The notes beneath the pieces were generated by a model, which was not told the origin of the DNA, ran no database searches, and saw nothing but the letters and a program-made list of their open reading frames with translations. From Mermis nigrescens (Eukaryota; Nematoda; Enoplea; Mermithida; Mermithidae): a stretch of 64,000 bases of DNA. The DNA lies in the NCBI GenBank assembly GCA_036768485.1, contig JAVLUZ010000512.1:1-64000 (forward strand), in the 5' to 3' direction. Of the stretch, positions 57,101-64,000 are shown one piece after another. The position numbers and the translations under genes were made by a program. Within the stretch, counting starts at the first letter, position 1; each line of letters opens with the position of its first letter.

Positions 57101-60100
57101 ATAAGTATTGATACTTCGTGGCGAGAGCTGTTTGTCATTTAGGCTTATTGTTTAATACTTTTCAATTTTAAGTTTATTTTTAAAGACGTCGAGTTTTCAA
57201 ATTTTGAATTATTTTTTGAACTTCGAATAATTTTCCAAGTCTCACTCTCTGATTAAGCCATATTTTTAAAATTATGTATAAGCGTAAATGATAGTTCATT
57301 TACTGGTTTGGCTTGCACAGAAAATATTAGGATATTTATGTACATAAGTAGGATTACCGGCCGCGTGTGTTATGATCACACGTGGGCATATGAGGGGTTT
57401 TATGAATCCCCGAGAGAGCCCCAGAAAGAATTGAATTTTTGGTACTATTCTTGACAATTTTGCCCATCAGACCCCCCAGAATTTGGCTGCTGCCCACCTG
57501 TCTACCAGAGTAAGGATGGCCATCTCACTTTCTAAATGATGAATTTTGGAACGCACCTACACAGGCACGTAGCTCTGGGGGAATAGGGGGTCCGGACCCC
57601 CAAAATTCAGAAAAATCGGGAAAATGGGACTTTTTAAACGTTATTTTGTGCTTTTTTTGGCCTTTTTGGGCTTAGTCCCCCAAAATAGGACGGCCAGCTA
57701 CGTGCCTGCACGTACATAGTATGAATGTGTTCATGTAGCCAGACACACAGCTGTGGGGCAAAGGGGGTAGGGCAAGTCACCTTTAAAATTTGAAAAGTTC
57801 GAGTACTTTGTATAAGGGTACCCAAAAGGGGAAAATTGAAAATTTTCGATCCTATTCGGAAGAACGTCAGAATAGATTTTAACACACTTGATTTTTTAGC
57901 TGATAGGCCAAAAAATTTTTGGGTGCTTAGCGCCAAATTTATCCCTTTTGCATAACTTTTCTTCCAAACGGCCCAAGTTCATGTAAACATGGTGATTATG
58001 TCAGAATTTTTCAACGCTCCAGCCAGAATTATTTATTTTCCATATTGCTTTCTTTTCTTTGCAATGTACCAGGATTGAGTAGAAAACAAGTTTAACAATT
58101 TTTCGACCAGATCGAGCCTGAATAAGATGTTTAGAAATCATTTGTGTGGCCATTTAGTACGACACTTTTTTCGAAAATGATTAAAATCAAAATGAATTTT
58201 GCAATTTTTTAAAGTTTTCTCTTTTCCATTACATATGTAGATTTCGCTGAGAAACGCTCGAAAACCATTATATTTGTGTAATCTAACAGTTTATTGTTGA
58301 GATACCTCACTTCGAAATTTTAGACCTGCCTGCTTGTAGCACCGCACATGGGTAGCGACCGAATTCTGGGGGTCCGTCGGCAGGCACGTAGCTGGCCGTC
58401 CTATTTTGGGGGGACCAACACCAATTTTGGGGGGACTAAGCCCAAAAAGGCCAAAAGTAGCACAAAATAACGTTTAAAAAGTCCTATTCTTTTGATTTTT
58501 TCTAAATTTTGGGGGAGGGGTCTGGAAACCCCCATCCCCCCAGAGATACGTGCCTGTCTATTGGGGGACAAAGTGCTGAAAATAGCACTAAAAATTTAAT
58601 TCCGGTAGTCTGTCTATTGATCTAATCCCTCCGCTTTTCATAAATAGACCCCAAAAATTCACGCCCAGTTCAAGGTTTATACGAAGCTTCGGTAGTACCA
58701 TTGATCTTACGGGTACCCCGACTCCGACCCAGAAAAACCCGGCCTAAACCCCGACCCCGACCGGTGGCAAGATTTTTCGAGTCGGGGTTGAACCTTTTTT
58801 TCGACGGTGAAATATAGCATTTAATTTTTTGGTACATAGGAGAATTGAATAAATAGCAAATAAATTCAGCAAACACCAAACAAGGATGATTCATTCACGA
58901 GCATAATGAATATGTTAAACTCGACACTCGCGATATTTCATAAAATGTACGCCTAGTCGCCGTGGTGTTAACACGTACATAAAAACATGCTGGCATTATT
59001 TATCACCATAAAGTGCGTATATCTCAAAACTTTCGGAACTTTGAGCCAATTCAAACATTTTAGCACTGCTTTCACCAACAAAAATACATTTTCCCCTTAA
59101 ATAAAATCGTGGCTATGGGTGTGACTGGATATGTATTTTGGTGGCAGGTGAACAACATAAATTCTTCAAAAATTTTAATCATAACTTACTGATCGTGCTC
59201 CATATTTCTTATATTTCATATTTTGGCTCAAAAACCAATGTATCACTTTAATTTTTAATGATAACAAAGTGAACGCCGTTTTCAATGCAGCTCGCCAGGC
59301 AGTACCTATGTGCTCCGCTTAGCGTTTCGTCTGAGACAGAATTCAAAGCTGGAAAACGCGTCATACTGATTCACGAAATCAGTGTTTTTTTTGTAATCGG
59401 CAAATATTTTTCCCGATGTACGAGTACAAAGACTTGTTCGGGACCGTCTTTGTACATGTACAAAGACTCTTGGGAAGACAAAAATTGCAAAAAAGGTGTA
59501 AAATTCGCGAAAATTCTCGGCGCTTCGCGCCGAAATGAGTAATTGTGTGATCTATATAACTTTATAATGGCAGTAATTGCATATTAAAAGGAAAAATGTC
59601 AGATTTAGACGATTCTTAGTGATTTTTGCCTTTAGAAACCCGGAAATTAGCTAAAATGTATACATTACCAAAAGTCGAACAACTCTGTTTTTACAACACT
59701 AAAATCGCTACTGCACCATATTTTAGTACCCAGAAATTTGTGTGTACAAAATGTACAAAGGTTTTGGGGACCATCTTTGTACATGTGTAAACGGACCTCG
59801 TACAAAAAAAACTGCATGGAATAGGTTGCTGCCCAAAGAAGCTGAAAAGCTAATTTGGCTCCTCTACAATCAGCGCGCCATAGAATAGCGTTTAGAAAAA
59901 ATTGTGGATAAATACGAAAAAGCGAGAGCGATTAGTGATTAAAATTGAAATGAATGCTAAATTGCTAAAACCATGTTCGAACTTGGAATGAAAATAAAAT
60001 GTTGAAAATAACCAGCTTTATTAGTATGCTCTACAAACAAGTGAACGTATCGTTTTTATCCTTTTTAAATTGGTATATAATCAGTGGCGGATCCAGGATT

Positions 60101-63100
60101 TTCCTAAGGGGGGGGGGCGGAATCCTGACTTGGGCGGTAAAATTAGCCGTTTTAAGCCAAAAATCGCTCAAAAAGCCTTAATTTTGCGCACTATTTTGGG
60201 CCGATGGGGGCAGCCGCTCCCCCTAAATCCGCCCATTTATGTAATCATGCAGTTTTAACTGTTAGTCTTCAGTCCCTACCCCGACCCCGAAAACCGGGGT
60301 TTTTCATCACCCGACCCCGACCGGGGGTGAAAATCTGACCCCGTACGATTACTGTGTAGTACCTATTTATATTGTACATTTTTTTTGTGTATTTTTATGT
60401 TTAAAAGTTAATTTGCATTTTTAGTTTACCGTCATAGCTTCGCATCGACTATTATCGAAGTGGTGTGTCCCAAGCAGCATTGGAAGATAGTGACCAGCAT
60501 AACTCTCGCAGTTATATGTGTGGGCCTCTGGTGTAGCATCATATTCAATCATTACTGTGAGTTTCGATAAAAAATTTTTTTTCAATGTTAAATTGTGGAT
60601 TTCAGAGGAAGCTTTACTTTGTTCCTCCACCCCAAGAATTTGGAACGGTCGCCGGTCGATCCCCAGAATTCGGAATCATCCTTTAGAGCTTCAAATTATT
60701 CATAGAGTTTGAAATTATCCTCAGAATTTGGAATATCCCCAGATTTTTCATTCTCCAGAATTTGGATAATTCCTAGAATGTGGAAGAATGTGGAATATCT
60801 CCGGAATCTGTAATATCCATACATGCACAGCATGGGGATTCTGGCGGGGGGGGGGTTGAAATTATAAAGTGCCTTTGTTAGGTTCAAAATGGAAGATATG
60901 CGTGAAAAACATGGTTTTTAAGCGTTTCTGACGATGCTTTTTCTTTCTAGAGCATAAAAACACAAAATTTTGCAAAAAAATCAGGAAAGTCGGAACGAAT
61001 TTATTAAAATATAGTGAAAACATGAGTATAATGGCGCGTAGTGCCGAAAATTTGGTCACTTTTGAGCAGATAGATGGCTAAAAACGCATGAAAAAGCATC
61101 TTTTCTGCAAATTTTCTAGAAAATTTTTGGTAATCTTCAGAAAAATCGTCAATTCTGGGAGGGGGGTGAAAAATTTTTCCTGTGGGGACTCCTCTAAACC
61201 CCCCAAGATCATGTATGGTATTGCCCACAGAATTTGGAAGTACCCTTAGAATTAGGAATTAGCCCCAGAATTTAGAATATCTCAGAATTGAATGCTTAAT
61301 TTTTTCGTTTGAATTATCCCCAGAATTCGGAAAATCCTCAGGATTTGGAATTAACCTCAAAATTTGGAATTAATCCGGAATTGAATTATTGATTATTGAA
61401 TTTTGCATACATTTCAACATCAATTTTTAGCACTTTTCACTGTTGAACCCCCAGAATTTAGGCGCTCTTCATTTTGCATGCTTACAAATGTTCTTGCGTT
61501 TTCATTTTGCAAGATAGAAAAGAAAGGGTAAAGACAATAAAAATAATAACAGGGAAAAATAGTAAAATGAAGAGTAAAGATAATAAAAATGATAACAGAA
61601 AAAAATAACAAAAAAAGAGTAAAGATAATAAAAATAATAATAGAGAAAAAAATAATAAAAAGGAAGAGTAAAGATAATAAAAATAATAACAGAGACTTTT
61701 TGGGAGGGCAAAGATGATAAAAATGTAAAAATTATTCAAAAATAAGCTACAAAATGTCTAAGAAGCCATTTTTACTATACAAAAATTACATGTGCAATTT
61801 GTTATTCACAAATAATAATAAAAATGTTTAAAATGTACAAAGACATATGTACTGTGGACCCTTTTTTGCATGCACAACGCGTCCTTGTATCAAAAACTGG
61901 TGTTTGCTGGAATAGTTATATTTTTTGATGGGATTGCGGTTCACTATACAGAATTTTAATTTCCAATGTTTGATGAAATTTAACGGGAATTGCCTCAAAA
62001 TATGTCATCGAACTCCTTTTTACACGCACGCCTTCTCTTATATGAGGTCTGATGCGTTAAAAATACACGTTTTACTGAAAAAGCGCTCAAAATTGTGTAA
62101 AAATGGCCTGAAATATTAAATTTCTCGACAAATTGATCAATTTCTATATTTTTTTATTGTTAAAAGCGATACGATTTACAGAGAATGGACTAAAAATGCT
62201 TCAAAATTCGGTATTACCATGAAAAATTTGTTTTATACCTAGAATTAAGTTAAAATGAACTGAAAAATCAAAGTTTTCGGTGAATCCTTATATTTTTCAC
62301 TTACAAGAGTGACGAAACTAGTCAGAATTGGACAAACTTTTCAATGCACTTTTCACTTTGAAACATGTTTTATTCGGTGTTGTAGCCATTTTTCATATTT
62401 GACCTGCAAAAAAGGCTAGAACTCTAAATTTAGTAATCCCAAATTTTTGGATTTCACCCCCCTGAACTTTCGACCCTGGGAAACGATGGATAGGGGGACA
62501 ACCAACTTTGATGAGTGGACATCCACCTGTTACTTGCACCTATGTGTGCTGCTAATGGAAAGACCGGTCTTTGTCCAGGTGTGGACGGTTTCGACGTTCG
62601 ATCAAATGATGTTTTTCTCTTGTTTTTTTCAAATTATTTTCTTGCCTTTTATTTTTTTCTTAATTCTGTCTTTTTTCATTTTATCATTTAATTCCATATT
62701 ATGTAGTACTTATGTACGTATGAACTGAAGCGACAATGTAAATAAATAAATAAATAAATAAATAATTGTTTAAATAAATAAATAAATTAATTAATTAATC
62801 AATCAAATAAGTGGCCCATTGCCCAAACATTGAATTCCATATCATGTAGTACGTATGTAAGTGTGAGCTGAAGCGACAATTTGAATAAATAAATAAATAA
62901 ATGTATAAATAATTAAATAAATAAATAAATAAATAAACAAATAAATAAATAAACAAATAAATAAATAAAATGTATACCCAGGCTGTGGCCCGTTGCTCGA
63001 ACTGTTGAATTACATATCATGCAGTACGTACGTATGAACTGAAGCGACAATGTAAATAAATGAATAAATGTATTAATAAATTAATAAATAAATAAATAAA

Positions 63101-63430
63101 TAAATGAATAAACAAATAAGTAAATAAAATGAATATGCAGGCTGTGGCCCGTTGCCCAGACATTGATTTCCGTATCATGTAGTACGTATGTACGAATGGA
63201 CTGAAGCGGCAACGTAAATAAATAAATGAATAAATAAATAAATGTATAAATAAATAAATAAACAAATAAATAAATAAATAAATAAATACGCAGGCTGTGG
63301 CCCGCTGCCCAAGTCGTTCAGCAACGAGCATAAGGAGAAAGTATTGCAAACTTGGATTGATACTTTTGATGAACCGATATCCGGCGTGGCGTCCAAGTGG
63401 GATTACGAACGCGGATGCTGGAAAGCTTGA
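50983..63430 (+). CDS. COX4: Cytochrome c oxidase subunit 4 (four exons)
   Basis: Nuclear-encoded subunit 4 of respiratory complex IV, which helps assemble and regulate the oxidase in the inner mitochondrial membrane. Joining 50983-51171, 53583-53712, 60425-60556 and 63294-63430 gives 588 nt (195 residues plus TGA), a little longer than typical animal COX4. All three introns have GT...AG ends and compatible phases (0, 1, 1). Recognisable parts: an Arg-rich presequence (MLRHPPRNISLRLITALR), GNREYVGYFLNGEP, DRPDLPYPAIRF, the signature LREKEKGDW, a single membrane span in exon 3, GPLPKSF, and the C-terminal ASKWDYERGCWKA. Breaks after EKKR(L) and before GPLP are, from memory, at the same places as in vertebrate COX4 genes. 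Introns of 2.4, 6.7 and 2.7 kb are full of MITEs. The frame is intact, so it is probably functional. A poly(A) signal lies at 63675. Confidence 0.95.
51537..51641. repeat. AATTAAATT low-complexity tract
   Basis: Imperfect repeats of AAATTAAATTGAATT in pure A/T with scattered G. Confidence 0.9.
52745..53094. mobile_element. CAGGCCCGTATTTAGGA MITE
   Basis: Left CAGGCCCGTATTTAGGATT; right CAAATACGGCCCCT. Flanks GTGAGGAA (52737-52744) and GTGGGAAA (53095-53102), 6 of 8 matching. The right flank is shared with the next element. Confidence 0.75.
53103..53489 (+). mobile_element. CATACATG-family MITE, adjacent insertion
   Basis: Left CACACATGCACAGCATAGG; right GGATTATATATG. Flanks GTGGGAAA and GTGGGGAG (6 of 8). 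It contains GGCGC-GAA-GCGCC (53297-53309). Ends 93 bp before COX4 exon 2. Confidence 0.8.
53583..53712 (+). CDS. COX4: COX4 exon 2
   Basis: 130 nt in phase 0. Encodes TYEDRPDLPYPAIRF and SLREKEKGDWRLLTLDEKKR, the most conserved matrix part of COX4. Ends CGA C|GTATTC, a weak but usable donor; the leftover C joins TT of exon 3 to make Leu, giving the expected EKKRLYR. Without splicing the frame stops at once. Confidence 0.93.
54339..54568 (+). mobile_element. Family A MITE in COX4 intron 2
   Basis: CATAGGTGGGCGGC ... CACTCAGGTGTG; flanks GCTGGGAT and ACTGGGAT (one mismatch). Confidence 0.9.
54733..55075 (-). mobile_element. CATACATG-family MITE, degraded inverted copy
   Basis: Starts CCATACATGATTTTTGG and carries, in reverse order, the GCTATCTATTTGCTCAAAAG, CTAGAAAGATAGAGCATCGT and GGGCCCGAAAAATG blocks of 53103-53489. 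The outer end is unclear. Confidence 0.6.
55085..55260. repeat. C-rich array of CACAACTCGTCCCC words
   Basis: Loose tandem of CACAACTCGTCCCC-type words. It is the complement in style of the G-rich array at 56700-56860. Confidence 0.7.
55818..55990. mobile_element. CAGGCACGTAGCT MITE with perfect duplication
   Basis: TAGGCACGTAGCTGGCC ... AGAGCTACTTGCCAG; perfect 8-bp duplication CAGTTGTG at 55810-55817 and 55991-55998. Interior GGGGACTAAGCCCAAAGAGG shared with the copies at 57562 and 58381. Confidence 0.92.
56290..56620. repeat. Three ~105-bp units with covarying hairpins
   Basis: Each unit has a hairpin: TTCGGCGC-CAA-GCGCCGAA (56307-56325), CGGCGC-GAA-GCGCCG (56410-56424) and TCCGACGC-ACT-GCGTCGGA (56511-56529). 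Each is followed by AAAATT, an ATGTC word, the palindrome CTCAAATTTGAG and a GAGCG...CTAGAAAAC block. The third unit changes a G-C pair to A-T on both arms. Confidence 0.88.
56700..56862. repeat. G-rich array of GTGGGGCGAGTTG words
   Basis: About ten tandem G-rich words of 11-16 bp, such as GGGGCGAGTTGTGTG. Runs of G could form quadruplexes on the + (coding) strand. Confidence 0.8.
57377..57500. mobile_element. CACACGTGGGC short MITE (relative of 32483-32608)
   Basis: Starts CACACGTGGGCATATG and ends near GGCTGCTGCCCACCTG, with the TTTTGCCCATCAGACCCCC block of the 126-bp family. Target duplication not visible. Confidence 0.6.
57562..57708. mobile_element. CAGGCACGTAGCT MITE
   Basis: CAGGCACGTAGCTCTGG ... 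CCAGCTACGTGCCTG; flanks CACCTACA and CACGTACA (one mismatch). Inverted relative to the other two copies. Confidence 0.9.
58381..58556. mobile_element. CAGGCACGTAGCT MITE nested in a degraded MITE
   Basis: CAGGCACGTAGCTGGCC ... GAGATACGTGCCTG. It lies in a remnant starting GCACATGGGTAGCGACCG (about 58344). Flanks share 5 of 8 bases. Confidence 0.75.
58699..60354 (+). mobile_element. CCCGACC-ended relative of the large hAT-like family
   Basis: Ends CATTGATCTTACGGG and CCCGTACGATTACTG. Flanks GGTAGTAC (58691-58698) and TGTAGTAC (60355-60362), one mismatch of 8. Subterminal CCCCGACCCCGACC words occur at both ends (58712-58770, 60275-60345). The interior shares with 42937-45703 the palindrome CTTTGTACATGTACAAAG (59449-59466) and a hairpin TCGGCGC-TTC-GCGCCGA (59517-59533). 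A 156-bp MITE is nested. No transposase frame, though a short broken frame (59830-59940) is present. Confidence 0.85.
60082..60237 (+). mobile_element. CAGTGGCGGAT-family MITE, nested
   Basis: CAGTGGCGGATCCAGG ... AAATCCGCCCATT; flanks TATATAAT and TATGTAAT (one mismatch). Second copy of the element at 16286-16481. Confidence 0.87.
60425..60556 (+). CDS. COX4: COX4 exon 3 (membrane span)
   Basis: 132 nt. Completes Leu, then YRHSFASTIIEV, a WK pair at the matrix side (QHWKIV) and a single hydrophobic helix (TSITLAVICVGLWCSIIF) ending NHY. It corresponds to the LYR...EWK-helix segment of animal COX4. Ends T|GTGAGT, a strong donor. The acceptor lies only 62 bp after the target duplication of the preceding transposon. 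Confidence 0.94.
60640..60817. repeat. CCCAGAATTTGGAAT degenerate tandem, left part
   Basis: About nine diverged ~18-bp units of CCCCAGAATTTGGAATAT type. Continues at 61218-61390 on the other side of a MITE. Confidence 0.75.
60818..61217 (+). mobile_element. CATACATG-family MITE
   Basis: CATACATGCACAGCATGGGG ... CCCCAAGATCATGTATG. It splits the surrounding 18-bp tandem. Flanks GTAATATC and GTATTGCC match at 5 of 8. Carries a GGCGC-GTA-GTGCC hairpin (about 61033). Confidence 0.8.
61218..61390. repeat. CCCAGAATTTGGAAT degenerate tandem, right part
   Basis: Continuation of 60640-60817. Confidence 0.75.
61520..61735. repeat. ~55-bp AT-rich minisatellite, four units
   Basis: Units of AGAGTAAAGATAATAAAAAT followed by AATAACAGAGAAAAATA, about four copies. 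The minus-strand open frames here are artefacts of this repeat. Confidence 0.88.
62680..63293. repeat. Tandem array with repeated exon 4 head and (TAAA)n
   Basis: Four units starting at about 62690, 62830, 63005 and 63165, each ATTCCATATCATGTAGTACG, then ACTGAAGCGACAATGTAAAT, then a (TAAA)n tract, then GGCTGTGGCCCGTTGCCCA. The last unit is followed by the true exon 4. Confidence 0.92.
63294..63430 (+). CDS. COX4: COX4 exon 4
   Basis: 137 nt to TGA. Encodes CGPLPKSF, a helix (NEHKEKVLQTWIDTF) and the conserved C-terminus SGVASKWDYERGCWKA. The acceptor TACGCAG lacks a pyrimidine tract because a TAAA repeat lies directly upstream. An earlier exact copy of the acceptor-exon boundary lies 153 bp upstream. 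Confidence 0.94.
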
Positions 63431-63776
63431 ATTATTCGTTACTTTACACAATACCTCGTTTAAAACCGAATTTTAATTCACACTCTTTCTGGACATAAAT
63501 TTTTGCGTAGAATTTGGTAGTAATTATAGTTTTCGTCGTCATTCGTCTTATTCGAATCGTACTGTTTTTCCATTGGCGGTTTTGAACGCATTTGAATGCT
63601 TGTTCGGATTACAAATGGATTCAATATTCGTACAATATTCTGCATTACGTTTACAACATATATTTTGCCGGTTAAATAAAAGTTCTTAGCTGAGTCGTTG
63701 CCTCGTTGTACAAGTCGGGACAGTTATTGCGGCTATATAAGGTCAATGCTCAAATTGTTGGGTGGGGCGTTGGGGA
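63431..63776 (+). other. COX4 3' UTR and downstream
   Basis: No further coding sequence. 63730-63776 leads into a MITE. Confidence 0.6.
63675..63680 (+). terminator. COX4: Poly(A) signal AATAAA for COX4
   Basis: Canonical AATAAA 245 bp after the stop codon, with a T/G-containing stretch (GAGTCGTTGCCTCGTTGT) just downstream, as expected for cleavage and polyadenylation. Confidence 0.6.
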
Positions 63777-63989
63777 CATAGGTGAGCGGCACAAAAGTTC
63801 TGGGGGTGCTAGATTTTTTCAAAGGTAAAAAAATGGCCTTAAAAATGGTGGTATGGCGAAAAACACTATTTTTCAACGTTTCTCATCAAGCGCTATCCAT
63901 TGGCATCAAAAAAATTGCGAGAAAAACGAGAAAATTGTCAAAAATTGAGTTCTAGGGGTATTTACCATAACCCTTCACGCCCAGGTATG
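63777..63989 (+). mobile_element. Family A MITE
   Basis: CATAGGTGAGCGGC ... CACGCCCAGGTATG with the CGTTTCTCATCAAGCGCTAT landmark; the G-rich right part is shortened. Flanks do not match. Confidence 0.85.
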
Positions 63990-64000
63990 GTGCATAACAT

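Larger units (their letters stand above)
53713..60424 (+). other. COX4: COX4 intron 2
   Basis: 6.7 kb, almost entirely repeats: a family A MITE (54339-54568), CAGGCACG MITEs, a hairpin tandem array, G-rich and C-rich arrays and a 1.66-kb element ending 70 bp before exon 3. The acceptor GCATTTTTAG is preceded by a long T-rich tract. Confidence 0.88.
60557..63293 (+). other. COX4: COX4 intron 3
   Basis: 2.7 kb. Contains CCCAGAATTTGGAAT-type repeats split by a CATACATG MITE, an AATAAT-rich minisatellite, low-repeat DNA (61750-62640) and a ~155-bp tandem array that duplicates the acceptor and exon 4 start. Confidence 0.88.

Noticed and set aside
59820..59945. Possible transposase remnant (LPKEAEKLIWLLYNQRAIE, then a stop)
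   Set aside because: Too short and broken to assign to any transposase family; left as a note only.
61420..61739. Minus-strand frames with Leu/Phe/Tyr-rich 'membrane proteins'
   Set aside because: They are the 55-bp AT-rich minisatellite read in antisense.
62447..62728. Candidate COX4 exon 3 because of a DEW motif followed by hydrophobic residues
   Set aside because: The same text recurs in repeats near 52650 and 54630, and 60425-60556 gives a far better match with correct phases.
63017..63451. 144-codon minus-strand open frame
   Set aside because: Antisense of COX4 exon 4 plus (TAAA)n repeats read as FIYLF repeats.

Overview
This is eukaryotic, AT-rich, transposon-dominated genomic DNA with split genes and no prokaryotic organisation. 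The only clear host genes are animal ones. One is a four-exon nuclear gene for cytochrome c oxidase subunit 4 (COX4) on the + strand at 50983-63430. The other is a Twist-type bHLH exon near 28858-29030. The divergent COX4, the AT-richness and the very dense small DNA transposons suggest an invertebrate, probably an arthropod; I cannot place it further.

Repeats. (1) A ~260 bp non-autonomous family (family A here), with ends CATAGGTGGGC / CGCCCAGGTGTG and 8-bp target duplications, occurs about 17 times in both orientations, often nested in itself or in other elements; 8-bp duplications and CA...TG ends point to hAT-type elements. (2) A ~2.7 kb family has TAGTGATCGACC ends and GC-rich subterminal words (4642-7673; 9010-14130; 11434-13959; 36668-42472; 42937-45703; right-end fragment 46104-46504), with a shorter relative at 58699-60354. 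(3) Several other 8-bp-duplication MITE families (CAGTGGCGGAT, CAGGCACGTAGCT, CATACATG, CAGGCCCGTA, CATAGGCATAGCC). (4) TA-duplicating foldback elements (7815-8243; 39753-40159) and TAGTCTGTTTCA elements (16855-18480), two of which carry a tRNA-like sequence. (5) A large unit full of TTTACAC/GTGTAAA motifs, present twice (22152-25478 and 30189-34499). (6) A dead CR1-like LINE on the - strand (about 37440-41770), split by a MITE and itself inside a TIR element.

Layout. 0-4.6 kb: family A copies, hairpin-bearing tandem units and a 20-bp minisatellite. 4.6-14.1 kb: three large GC-ended elements with nested insertions. 14.1-20.4 kb: long hairpins, TAGTCTGTTTCA elements and a family A cluster. 20.4-30 kb: a TTTACAC unit, low-repeat DNA and the Twist-like exon. 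30-34.5 kb: the second TTTACAC unit. 34.5-50 kb: LINE nest and GC-ended elements. 51-63.4 kb: COX4, whose three introns are packed with MITEs and tandem repeats. No intact transposase was found, so the DNA elements here look non-autonomous.

A short hairpin, GGCGC-GAA-GCGCC with variants that keep base pairing, recurs in more than 20 places across unrelated repeats and satellites and is the most interesting unexplained signal.
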